64,000 nt of DNA from Spirochaetota bacterium (GTDB lineage Bacteria > Spirochaetota > Spirochaetia > Treponematales > Treponemataceae). Positions 1 to 8,196 of this stretch are shown in pieces (position 1 is the stretch's first letter; each line of letters starts with the position of its first letter). The DNA lies in assembly GCA_023398165.1 (NCBI GenBank), contig JAEWSQ010000007.1, positions 186,001 to 250,000 on the forward strand. Direction: 5' to 3'. The notes under the pieces were generated by a model. The model was given only the letters and a program-made list of their open reading frames with translations. It searched no databases and was not told where the DNA came from. The position numbers and the translations under genes were made by a program.

Positions 1-1
1 T

Positions 2-106
2 GGCGTCATTCTGGATCCTCCAAAACGGCGCGATATACTTACCGACGGATGGATATTTCGTCTGGATTCTTCAGTAACCATAATCAGGGTGGATGAACCG
101 CAATAA
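2..106 (+). CDS. 3' end of an unidentified protein (partial)
   Basis: A reading frame is open from base 2 to a TAA at 104-106 and gives 34 residues ending in IIRVDEPQ. Codon choice looks coding (GAT, CTG, CCG), but the piece is too short to assign a family. It is probably the C-terminal end of a gene that begins outside the window. No terminator with a T-tract in the + direction follows directly; the hairpin at 248-280 serves the opposite strand. Confidence 0.4.
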   Translation, partial: GVILDPPKRRDILTDGWIFRLDSSVTIIRVDEPQ

Positions 107-242
107 ACAGTCCCAATCTTGAGGATAAAATCGGTATAGAATCTTGTTACGGTGATGATGCACATGAGCCCGTAAGGATGCATTAATAGTTAATAGTGTA
201 TAGTAACGGCTCTTTAGAGGCCATAATTCTTTGAGTGATATA

Positions 243-280
243 CAAAAAAGGACTATACCCGCTTTACCGGTATAGTCCTT
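243..280 (-). terminator. Rho-independent terminator of the 771-aa lipoprotein gene
   Basis: A perfect 12-bp stem (248-259 with 269-280, arm AAGGACTATACC) closes a 9-base loop. Read on the minus strand it is followed at once by a run of six T (complement of 244-249). It lies 27 bases past the stop of the minus-strand lipoprotein gene, as expected for an intrinsic terminator. Confidence 0.85.
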
Positions 281-306
281 ACTACATGAATTATGACAGA
301 ATTTTT

Positions 307-2622
307 TTAGTAAATTTCAATATCTCTCAAGAGGTATGTTTCAGACAGCGGAGTGAACGCAAGCGTATCTATATCTATACGGCCTCCGATTACGCCCGAT
401 CCTTTTACACCGGTAAAGTATAAAATGTTTCCTTCAACAGAGAAACTGATAATTTCCAGTTTTCCATTCTCAGCAACATTAGCCAGAAGATCAACAGGTA
501 CAGCCGCAGGACTGGTTAAATCGAGCTTATACAGCTTGTGGTATCCTGTTTCAAAAGAATCGCTGTCAAGCAAACCGTCACGGAAGAATAACGTATTGCC
601 CTCTATGAGGAATGATACAGGATTGTAATCAGAATTGTTAAGAGCAGGAATTATTTCAAGAGTTTTTGAGCCGTCCGGTTTTAGAATTTTAATCGGTCTC
701 ATAATACTCGAGGAACCGCCCCACATATTGCCGCCGATGATTGCCCAGCAGGCTCCTGTATTATCGTAATGGAGAGCGCTTACATTTTGGAAATTAAGCC
801 AGTTAATGTTATTATCTTCCTTATATTTTCGGAAGGTTAATCCGGGTGTGCCGTCAGCCTTAACGAAATAAGTATTCAGGAAATAATCAGGATCGTTTCC
901 TCCGCTTGTTTTTTTAAGTTCCGATTCAATGAAAACCTTTTTATCAAAGAAAGCTTTGAGTGATTCATCTCCAGGGGCATAGGTGGAATATTTGAACTGT
1001 ACAGGATCTATGAAATATTTTTCTGCATATGACAGGAACTCGGCTGTTTTAGGAGTTCCGTCGTCATTAAGCCAGTATTTATTGACGGAGTATGCATTAC
1101 TTGAAAATTTTGCAGGATCTGTCTCCGCAAAAATCGGAAGCAGCTGATAGGGAGCATTTTCAAGTACTCTTGTACTCGTTCCATTATTCCATGTATCCCG
1201 TATATATACAACCTTAATTTTCTTCTTTTGCTCATCGGTCAGGTTGTCGTAGTACGTTTTTAGAGTATAGGCGGGATCCTGAATATCGGCCAGGGTTGTT
1301 TTAACCGTGTCAAGAAGAAGAACGGTCGATGTATCGGTAGAGTCTGTTGAAACAAAAGCAAACTTATCCGCACTCTCTATCGGCATTAAGTTACGTGAAG
1401 TGCTTCCTCTTTTAACCCAGTCATTTTCAAGCGGTTCTTTAAGAACACTCAATGAAACCAGCTCCTGCCACTTTGACTCCTGAAGTTTCCAATTGAAATC
1501 CGATACACCCATGTAGTACGTGGTTGTTCCGTCAGACATTGCAAGGTAGGTATTATAACTGCTGTAGCAGTCAAAGTACCCGTTTACATAGGTTTTGTTT
1601 TCCCACTCAGAAAACCATTCATTATAATCCACCTGGAACCAGTCGGTACTTGAATCAAATAAAGGTTCGTAGGTAAGTTTCTGATCGCTGACTACATTTG
1701 CTCTAAGAAGTCCGTTAATACCGCGGATATTGTACCCGTTTAATATAACATTCTGGGGTGAAGCATTTGCAGGCGATACTTTGTAGCCTCTGACCCATGT
1801 ATTGCTGTTTGAAGAATAGAAAACGCGAACAGGATTTTCAACATCATTAACAGGATACATGCTGAAAAAGCTTGCCTTACTGTTGCCTGAATAACGATCC
1901 CCCTGTACAAATAAGCGGAGCCCGTCGCTGCTTACTTCAAAATTGGTAAACTGGGTGCCGCTTAATGCGGGGGTAATGGGAGTATTTTCTTTTGTTGAAG
2001 GATCATATACGAATAACTGGTCGCTGCTGGAAGATGTTCCCCAGCTTTCAAATACATAAAAAAGTCTGCCCGAGCTGTCGAAAGATATAGGTTTGTAATT
2101 ATCGTTTCCATACCATGAATAGTTCTTAACCCTTCCGTTGGATTTGGTAATTATGCTGTTGTAGGTGCCGTCCTCTTTTATATGTAAAAAGGATCCTATG
2201 TCAACCTGTGTATTATTTGTTTCGTCCCAGTAGGAGATTGAGCTTTCAAAAGCAACATACACATCTTTATTGCCTTCAATAGGACTTGTTGCTAAAAACA
2301 AAACACGGGGCATCCAGATGCCGTCGGGCAGGGTGATAGCCATTTCGACAGTGCCGTCTTCCAGTACTTTTACAAGACCGTACTGATCCGATGCCTGCCG
2401 GGCAATGGAACGTGCCGTATCCAGATCCTTAACGCCGATTAATGCACGGGAATTGGCAATATCGGCAACTCCTATAGCCTTAGCCCCGGATAGATCGAAC
2501 GTAAGTCCGGACCCGTTTCCGCCTTCGTCTTCATTATCCTTATCCGTTACCGCCAGATTCGGGCAGCCTGATAATACAATTACTGATACCAGTAATAAAA
2601 AAATTGATATTCGGGATTTCAT
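307..2622 (-). CDS. Large outer-surface or periplasmic lipoprotein of unknown function (771 aa)
   Basis: The N-terminus has a basic start, a hydrophobic core and the lipobox LSGC with Cys at residue 20, so the product should be lipidated and anchored in a membrane. The acidic, Gly/Asn-rich stretch behind the Cys (about residues 26-40) looks like a flexible tether. The rest is rich in Asp, Tyr, Trp, Ser and short beta-type segments, with recurring phrases such as LFVYDPSTKE and ILKPDGSK that suggest a propeller-like fold; this is inference. GGAGGT five bases ahead of the ATG supports the start. It is a single-gene unit with its own terminator at 243-280. I do not recognise a named family. Confidence 0.85.
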   Translation of the reverse strand: MKSRISIFLLLVSVIVLSGCPNLAVTDKDNEDEGGNGSGLTFDLSGAKAIGVADIANSRALIGVKDLDTARSIARQASDQYGLVKVLEDGTVEMAITLPDGIWMPRVLFLATSPIEGNKDVYVAFESSISYWDETNNTQVDIGSFLHIKEDGTYNSIITKSNGRVKNYSWYGNDNYKPISFDSSGRLFYVFESWGTSSSSDQLFVYDPSTKENTPITPALSGTQFTNFEVSSDGLRLFVQGDRYSGNSKASFFSMYPVNDVENPVRVFYSSNSNTWVRGYKVSPANASPQNVILNGYNIRGINGLLRANVVSDQKLTYEPLFDSSTDWFQVDYNEWFSEWENKTYVNGYFDCYSSYNTYLAMSDGTTTYYMGVSDFNWKLQESKWQELVSLSVLKEPLENDWVKRGSTSRNLMPIESADKFAFVSTDSTDTSTVLLLDTVKTTLADIQDPAYTLKTYYDNLTDEQKKKIKVVYIRDTWNNGTSTRVLENAPYQLLPIFAETDPAKFSSNAYSVNKYWLNDDGTPKTAEFLSYAEKYFIDPVQFKYSTYAPGDESLKAFFDKKVFIESELKKTSGGNDPDYFLNTYFVKADGTPGLTFRKYKEDNNINWLNFQNVSALHYDNTGACWAIIGGNMWGGSSSIMRPIKILKPDGSKTLEIIPALNNSDYNPVSFLIEGNTLFFRDGLLDSDSFETGYHKLYKLDLTSPAAVPVDLLANVAENGKLEIISFSVEGNILYFTGVKGSGVIGGRIDIDTLAFTPLSETYLLRDIEIY

Positions 2623-2941
2623 TCATCCACCTCCATTACGCTTTCTGTAAAAGCCGTTACGTTCTCTATTATAACGCATGAAATCGATTAATGGCACAAA
2701 GAAAAGCATAAAACGCATACACAAAGTAAAATCGGCAGGCAAATGGTGTGCTGAAGAATCGTGACCCTTCAGATGCTGTAAAAAAAAGAGAAAGAACCGG
2801 TTAAATAGTACACGTGGACTTATAAATACTATTCTGGAGAATTTTATTCTTTCTTTACACTGTATAATCAAAGCCGCTGCTGTGAGGAAAAGTATTATTT
2901 TTACACGGCTCTATGTTGTTCCGGTAATTTGAGGTAAAGTC
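2623..2941. other. Intergenic region between divergent genes
   Basis: This 319-base stretch separates the divergently transcribed lipoprotein gene and the secreted protein at 2942. It contains the ribosome-binding sites of both (GGAGGT on the minus strand, GAGGTAA on the plus strand) and presumably both promoters. I see no convincing promoter hexamers, palindromes or short ORFs with their own ribosome-binding site. Confidence 0.5.
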
Positions 2942-3814
2942 ATGAAAACGGCACTGAAAAGAATTCTCTTTTGTGTTCTTCTTTCTCTTGTATGCATTAA
3001 CGGATTTTCGTTATCTGCATTTGATTATTTACAGGAATCTATAGTAAATATAATAACATCAGCTTCGGTACTGCAATTGGTTGATTACGAGTATGAAGAA
3101 AGAGGCGCATTATGGGGCTGTCTGCTGCAGAGCGGTAAAACGAACTCGCTTAGAAGTGAGTATCAAGCCGGTTGCGAATACATAATTCTTGCTGCTGCCG
3201 ATGATATAACCATAGATGTAGATATGAATATATATCAGGGTACTTCAACGGGAAATTTAATTGCCCAAGATACAGCCGCTGACGGAACCCCGGTCGTAAT
3301 TTTTACGCCTCAAACAACAGGGCAGTATACCTTTACCATAACAAATAATTCATATTACGATGCCTTTGTAAGTGTCGTTGTATTAAAATATAACGAGTAT
3401 GCCGCCTTTTCATTTGATCCCCTCATGGAAGCGCTTTCAAATATACTCTCGGCAGCTGAACTTGTTTCCTACTACACCATAAAGATTCCTGAAAATAAAT
3501 GGATTCTTTTCGGGGGTAATGTTTACGATAAAAGTGATACGAGTGTTTTCAATATAAATTTAAATGAGGGTACATACATATTCATGGCATCTGGGGATAA
3601 TTCGATTTACGATGTCGATGTCGATGTCATAAAACAGGATTACGTGGATTATACCGGGGGAACTTCTATAGCAATAAAAGAAACCAGCACAACAAATTTT
3701 GATCTGGCAGTTTTCTCAAATACCGGGTATGAATATAATTATTTAAAAGCAATGAATAACTGGTCATATTATGGAGAAGGATTTGTGTTTGCTTTCCTTC
3801 TGCAGTTCTTTTAG
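2942..3814 (+). CDS. Secreted protein of unknown function (290 aa)
   Basis: The N-terminus (MKTALKRILFCVLLSLVC) is a typical signal peptide with a hydrophobic core to about residue 25 and no clear lipobox, so the product is probably exported. Residues 60-160 read as a beta-rich module that could resemble a pre-peptidase C-type domain (phrases such as FTPQTTGQYTFTITN). A second, weaker copy may follow at about 180-245, with NLNEGTYIFMASGDN and a DVDVDV stretch. The repeat of the two halves is suggested by eye only. GAGGTAA stands seven bases before the ATG. It converges on the diguanylate cyclase gene; no partner gene is evident. Confidence 0.75.
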   Translation: MKTALKRILFCVLLSLVCINGFSLSAFDYLQESIVNIITSASVLQLVDYEYEERGALWGCLLQSGKTNSLRSEYQAGCEYIILAAADDITIDVDMNIYQGTSTGNLIAQDTAADGTPVVIFTPQTTGQYTFTITNNSYYDAFVSVVVLKYNEYAAFSFDPLMEALSNILSAAELVSYYTIKIPENKWILFGGNVYDKSDTSVFNINLNEGTYIFMASGDNSIYDVDVDVIKQDYVDYTGGTSIAIKETSTTNFDLAVFSNTGYEYNYLKAMNNWSYYGEGFVFAFLLQFF

Positions 3815-3874
3815 AATAAGCTGTGCAAAAAATATTCCACACAGCGCTTTAGCTCATACGAGCTTAGATTACAT

Positions 3875-4903
3875 TCAATCCGTGTACTGCAAATACTCAA
3901 CGCGGTTTTTCCCGTTCTGTTTTGCCTTTAGGAGGGCGTCGTCGACCCGCTTGGTTAGTGTGCTTACGTTGTCCCTGCCTGAGAATTCTGTTACACCGAC
4001 GCTTACGGTAAGATGCAGTTCTTTGCCTTCATGAATAACGGTATTGCCGTCTACACCTGCGCGGATCTTTTCTGCGATAATGAGTCCGTCTTCTATGGAG
4101 GCGGCCTTGCAGATGACGGTGAATTCCTCCCCGCCGAAACGGCTTAAAATATCGGTTTTTCTGATAATATCTTGAATTGTTCTGCACGTCTTCTGGAGTA
4201 CGAGATCCCCTACCGGATGTCCGTACTTGTCGTTAAAGGTCTTGAAATTATCGATATCGAGCATAACTATGCAAAACTTCTCACCATACTTCTTTGACTG
4301 TATGATCGTATCATGAAGGTAATCATCAAAAAAGGCCCTATTCCGTGCTTGCGTCAAAAAATCGGTAATCGACTTGTCATATACCGCTTCATAATTGGAC
4401 ATCATCTTCTTTCCCCATTCGCCCTGGAATGCAAGAAGAAAGCCGATTACAAGGAAGCAAACGACAAGAGATCCGACTCCTGCAGGGGCAAGCAGAGGAT
4501 AGAGTGTTTCCCGGAAAAACAAAAGTCCCAAGAGCGCTTCCATGCAGAGCACGCCGGTCGTGTACAGGGTGAATGCAATATCAAAGTACAGGGATGCACC
4601 TGAGAGTATAACGAACAGAAGAAACAAATTATCAATGTTGCCTTTCTGAATATAGAGAATTATGAACATGTATGTGACAGCAAAAAAAGTAAAGAGGTAT
4701 TTGAACACCCTGCTCGGCGGTTTGATGAAGTATACGGTAAGCGGAGGGGAGAACATAGCAACGGCGATTCCTGATACGATTAAGGTTTCTTTCACTGAGA
4801 AATTCGTAAAATATACAAGCAGGGATTCCACGACTATTGTGAAGATGGAGGCATACGCCAGAAGCTTATTTGTTCTTTCCTGATTGACGTTCATTATCAG
4901 CAT
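3875..4903 (-). CDS. Membrane-bound diguanylate cyclase (GGDEF domain)
   Basis: The product makes the second messenger c-di-GMP from two GTP. About six hydrophobic helices fill residues 12-170 and probably form the sensory membrane part. The catalytic GGDEF domain occupies about 175-335 with an intact GGEEF signature near residue 257 (SRFGGEEF). An inhibitory RxxD motif (RKTD) sits exactly five residues before the signature, so product feedback inhibition is likely. AGGAG lies six bases before the ATG at 4903, which favours this start over the ATG three codons later. It stands alone in its operon. The opposing activity, an EAL phosphodiesterase, is encoded at 61154-63223. Confidence 0.93.
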   Translation of the reverse strand: MLIMNVNQERTNKLLAYASIFTIVVESLLVYFTNFSVKETLIVSGIAVAMFSPPLTVYFIKPPSRVFKYLFTFFAVTYMFIILYIQKGNIDNLFLLFVILSGASLYFDIAFTLYTTGVLCMEALLGLLFFRETLYPLLAPAGVGSLVVCFLVIGFLLAFQGEWGKKMMSNYEAVYDKSITDFLTQARNRAFFDDYLHDTIIQSKKYGEKFCIVMLDIDNFKTFNDKYGHPVGDLVLQKTCRTIQDIIRKTDILSRFGGEEFTVICKAASIEDGLIIAEKIRAGVDGNTVIHEGKELHLTVSVGVTEFSGRDNVSTLTKRVDDALLKAKQNGKNRVEYLQYTD

Positions 4904-5236
4904 ATAACTCCTATGATCCGGAAAAAATTATAATACAGGCATAGGGTTCTGTCAAAGCGGAAGATGTATTTTTTAACCGCGCAAAGTCGCTGCGACACCA
5001 ATGGAGAACTATTACTATATGCTGATAAGAGTTTAAACCGCAAATGAATGTCATGATGCTAATAAAAGCACTGGATGATTGTCGTTTTAGGAAAAATAGA
5101 ACGAACGTTCGTTCTATTAATAACAAACGGGGAAAAGTATTCAATCTTTTACTGCAAAAACTTGATTTACAATTTCTATTAGCGGTTTTTATCTGTAAAA
5201 TCCTTAAGCTCGTCGGGCTTTATCATCTGCAGCTAC
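4904..5236. other. Intergenic region with a 24-bp palindrome
   Basis: These 333 bases lie between the minus-strand ATPase gene, which ends at 5237, and the diguanylate cyclase start. Apart from the perfect palindrome at 5095-5118 I see no gene, terminator or RNA. The promoter of the cyclase must lie here, and possibly the end of the ATPase transcript. Confidence 0.5.
5095..5118. promoter_or_regulatory. 24-bp perfect palindrome, TetR-type operator candidate
   Basis: All 12 base pairs match around the centre 5106/5107; the core is GAACGAACGTTCGTTC. TetR-family operators often have this AACG/CGTT composition. The inner GAAC-N4-GTTC also approaches the LexA box of Gram-positive bacteria with one mismatch. 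No regulator of either family is encoded in the window, so the cognate protein would act in trans. The nearest gene it could control is the diguanylate cyclase, whose start is about 190 bases downstream on the minus strand. Confidence 0.6.
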
Positions 5237-6466
5237 TTAACCAAGACTTTTCTCCAATCCTTCATACAATACTTTTCGTGCGCTCAGCCTGATAATGCCG
5301 TCATCCTGAATACTTTCGTCTTCCTCTCCAAAAAGAAACTTCGGCCAGGCATCGCGGACCGCTAGAAGAGCCTGTTTCTTCCTTATTTGAGCGGAAGCGC
5401 CGGCAGAGAATGGGGAAATCTGCAGGTAGATCTTTTTATTATTTTTTGTACACACAAAACTAATATATTCCAAAAAATCTTTTCCTTTTGTAATTCTACC
5501 CTTAACAACAGCATAGCCTTCATCTATCAATCCCGTGTACAGAGCATTTTCAAAGGCTTTTTCGGTGTCTGCTTTTTTAAAACTGATATCGGTAGTATTG
5601 GTTCCGGAAGCAAAGGCGCTCCTTAGCCCGTTGTCGGTAAAATACCACGAAGTACCGGCTTCAATGATTTTACCTGTTTTAACATCTATGACCGGTACCT
5701 GTTCAAGCAGGCCGGATAAGCGGCAGTACTCAAGATACTCAATGACCGTCTGATTTGACACGGTTATACGCCTTGAGGCAAACGAATCGCTTATGGTTCT
5801 GGTTGATATTTGATTTCCCTGCGTTTTTGCAATTTTTTCCAGCAGCAGTCTTATGATGAGGGGGTTCCGTACTGAAAACCGCTCGATGATGTTTCCTAAA
5901 ATAAAAGAGTCGGCATAGATTTTCCGCAGTGTACCAGAATGCTCCGAGGTGCAGGGGAGTAAAAGGGATTGCGGTATGCCTCCGCACTGGAGATAGTTAT
6001 TGAATGAGGAACGGCTTTCGCTCAGAGTCTGATGAGCTAGAAATTCTTTATACGAAAAAGGATGCACCGTAATGATCTCATACCTGATGCTGGTGCACTG
6101 CTCCAGGAGCTCTTCGAGCACTATGGTGTTTTGCCCGGTAAGGTAAACAGTCGTCTTATATTTTGTATGTATTTCTCTCAATGCCGATATAAGACCGTCT
6201 ATACGTTCGGCATTATCGATGAGGAGAGCCGAAACTCCGGCTCCGAGACCGTGAGCCGCATCGAGAAGTTCAATATCAGTTAAAATCTCTTCTCCGCCTT
6301 TTACCTGCACCACGCGTACAGGCGGTTTGTCGCGTTTTAAGCTTCGTGCAATATCGCTCATGAGACTTGTTTTACCGCTCCCTCTTAAGCCGCTTATGAG
6401 TACTATTTCATGAGTTTTACCGGATTCAAGAGCATTTATCAGATACTTCTCTCGTAGAATATACAT
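5237..6466 (-). CDS. DUF4143-type P-loop ATPase
   Basis: The protein belongs to the stand-alone AAA-like ATPases that pair an N-terminal nucleotide-binding domain with a C-terminal DUF4143 (nuclease-like) domain. Their cellular role is unsettled. The Walker A motif GLRGSGKTS is at about residues 25-33 and the Walker B-like strand ALLIDNAERI near 95. The C-terminal part, with YVVKGRITKGKDFLEYISF-like strands, matches DUF4143. I place the start at the ATG at 6466 (MYILREKYLINALES). The frame stays open to a TTG at 6526, but that would add a 20-residue hydrophobic leader absent from the family. No strong ribosome-binding site is visible. It is monocistronic. Confidence 0.8.
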   Translation of the reverse strand: MYILREKYLINALESGKTHEIVLISGLRGSGKTSLMSDIARSLKRDKPPVRVVQVKGGEEILTDIELLDAAHGLGAGVSALLIDNAERIDGLISALREIHTKYKTTVYLTGQNTIVLEELLEQCTSIRYEIITVHPFSYKEFLAHQTLSESRSSFNNYLQCGGIPQSLLLPCTSEHSGTLRKIYADSFILGNIIERFSVRNPLIIRLLLEKIAKTQGNQISTRTISDSFASRRITVSNQTVIEYLEYCRLSGLLEQVPVIDVKTGKIIEAGTSWYFTDNGLRSAFASGTNTTDISFKKADTEKAFENALYTGLIDEGYAVVKGRITKGKDFLEYISFVCTKNNKKIYLQISPFSAGASAQIRKKQALLAVRDAWPKFLFGEEDESIQDDGIIRLSARKVLYEGLEKSLG

Positions 6467-6554
6467 ATTATCTAATATACTAGACAAAATAAGAATAAAC
6501 AAGAAGTAATTAAGTAAAAAAGACAAAAATAGCTGATATTTATAAGTTTACTAA

Positions 6555-6583
6555 TTGTATAACGGTATAGTTACCGGTATAGT
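6555..6583 (+). promoter_or_regulatory. Candidate promoter of the leu-ilv operon with a tandem CGGTATAG repeat
   Basis: TTGTAT (6555-6560) and TATAGT (6578-6583) are separated by 17 bases, a reasonable -35/-10 pair 63 bases before leuA. Two direct copies of CGGTATAG, at 6563-6570 and 6575-6582, lie in the spacer and overlap the -10 box at a 12-base period. They could be an operator. No T-box or leucine-rich leader peptide is present in the short 5' leader. Confidence 0.4.
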
Positions 6584-6645
6584 CATACCATGTTCCGTAA
6601 TAAACGGGAAAAAAAATGAGAGTGTGAGCTCTAAGGAGATTAGCT

Positions 6646-8196
6646 ATGCCAAGACAAATTAAAATTTTCGACACAACGTTACGCGACGGTGAACAGTCGC
6701 CCGGATGCAGTATGAATCTTGTAGACAAACTCGAAGTTGCCGAAAGCCTTGCCCGTCTTGGTGTGGACGTTATTGAAGCAGGTTTCGCCATTGCGAGTCC
6801 CGGCGATTTTCAGTCTGTACAGGCCATTGCCCGTACAATCCGCGGCGTGTCGGTTGCATCGTTATGCCGCGCCCTGGAAAAAGATATTGAGACAGCCTGG
6901 GAGGCAATAAAGGATGCTGAAAATCCCCGCATTCATACGTTCCTGGCCACCAGTCCCCTTCATATGGAGTTTAAATTAAAGAAGACTCCCGAACAGGTTT
7001 ATGAGCAGGCGGTGAAAATGGTCAAATATGCCAGAAACCTGTGCGGCGATGTAGAGTTTTCTCTCGAGGATGCGTCCCGGTCCGACCCTGCTTTTATGTA
7101 TAAGGTTATTGAAGGTGTTATTAGTGCAGGTGCGTCGACGGTGAATATTCCCGACACTGTAGGCTACGCTGTACCCGAAGAATTTTCGGCGCTTATTAAA
7201 AATATACGGGATAATGTTTCCAATATTGATAAGGCTATTATTTCGGTACACTGCCATAACGATCTGGGGCTCGGTGTTGCAAACAGCCTTGCAGCCGCGA
7301 AAGCAGGAGCGGGGCAGATTGAATGCACGATCAATGGAATCGGAGAAAGAGCGGGAAATGCAGCCCTGGAAGAAATTGTAATGAACTTATATACCCGGAA
7401 AGAGTATTATGATATGACAACGAGAATCGATTCAACGCAGCTGTATCAGGCTTCAAAAAAAGTAACGAAGGCTACCGGTGTGCGATGCCAGCCCAATAAG
7501 GCGATTGTCGGTGAAAATGCTTTTGCCCATGAGGCAGGAATCCATCAGCATGGAGTGCTCGCAAACCGCGCCACATACGAAATCATGACGCCTGAATCGA
7601 TCGGTCTGCCTCACAACAAGATGGTCTTAGGAAAACATTCCGGCCGCCATGCCTTCGAGGAACGTCTGGCCTATTTGGGGTATACAATTAGCGAGGAAGA
7701 TGTTGAGAAGATATTTACTGAGTTTAAAATTCTTGCTGATAAAAAGAAGACTGTTTCCGACCGCGACATTGAAGCCCTTGTTTCAGGATTCGGCAGCGGA
7801 GTACCGGAGACCTTTAAACTTGACCGCTTTGTTATTAACTCAGGTTCTTCGATTACCGCAACATCTGTTGTCCGCCTTATTACTAAGGACGGTGAAAAAG
7901 TTGAAAAAGTTGCAATCGGCGACGGTCCTGTTGATGCTTCTCTTAATGCTGTCGATAAGATTATTGGAGGATCGGAAATTAAACTGGAGGACTTTTCTCT
8001 CCAGATCGTTGATGCCATCGATACGGGTGCCGATGCCCAGGGTGAAAGCCATGTGCGCATAACCCGTGACGGCAGAACCTGGAACGGCAGCGGTGTCTCG
8101 ACAGATATTGTAGAATCGGTTATAAAAGCATATCTGTCTGCGGTGAATACGATGACTTTCGAGCTTGAGCAGGAAAAAACAAGGAGTGCTGTATGA
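6646..8196 (+). CDS. leuA: 2-isopropylmalate synthase
   Basis: LeuA condenses acetyl-CoA with 2-oxoisovalerate, the first committed step of leucine synthesis. The 516-aa length is normal. The TIM-barrel catalytic domain starts with FDTTLRDGEQSPG (residues 9-21). The metal-binding HCHND motif is near residue 202, followed by the GIGERAGNAALEE segment. Residues of about 370-510 form the C-terminal regulatory domain that usually binds leucine, so feedback control is expected. AAGGAG precedes the ATG by seven bases. It is the first gene of the operon and overlaps cimA by four bases (ATGA), indicating translational coupling. Confidence 0.96.
   Translation: MPRQIKIFDTTLRDGEQSPGCSMNLVDKLEVAESLARLGVDVIEAGFAIASPGDFQSVQAIARTIRGVSVASLCRALEKDIETAWEAIKDAENPRIHTFLATSPLHMEFKLKKTPEQVYEQAVKMVKYARNLCGDVEFSLEDASRSDPAFMYKVIEGVISAGASTVNIPDTVGYAVPEEFSALIKNIRDNVSNIDKAIISVHCHNDLGLGVANSLAAAKAGAGQIECTINGIGERAGNAALEEIVMNLYTRKEYYDMTTRIDSTQLYQASKKVTKATGVRCQPNKAIVGENAFAHEAGIHQHGVLANRATYEIMTPESIGLPHNKMVLGKHSGRHAFEERLAYLGYTISEEDVEKIFTEFKILADKKKTVSDRDIEALVSGFGSGVPETFKLDRFVINSGSSITATSVVRLITKDGEKVEKVAIGDGPVDASLNAVDKIIGGSEIKLEDFSLQIVDAIDTGADAQGESHVRITRDGRTWNGSGVSTDIVESVIKAYLSAVNTMTFELEQEKTRSAV

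Noticed and set aside
2623..2871. 82-codon minus-strand ORF upstream of the lipoprotein
   Set aside because: It contains the lipoprotein's ribosome-binding site and shows poor coding character.
6467..6526. N-terminal extension of the DUF4143 ATPase to a TTG at 6526
   Set aside because: It adds 20 hydrophobic residues before the normal family start and has no ribosome-binding site.
6540..6645. T-box riboswitch or leucine leader peptide before leuA
   Set aside because: The leader is only about 60 bases after the likely start point, with no terminator, no specifier loop pattern and no leucine-rich ORF.
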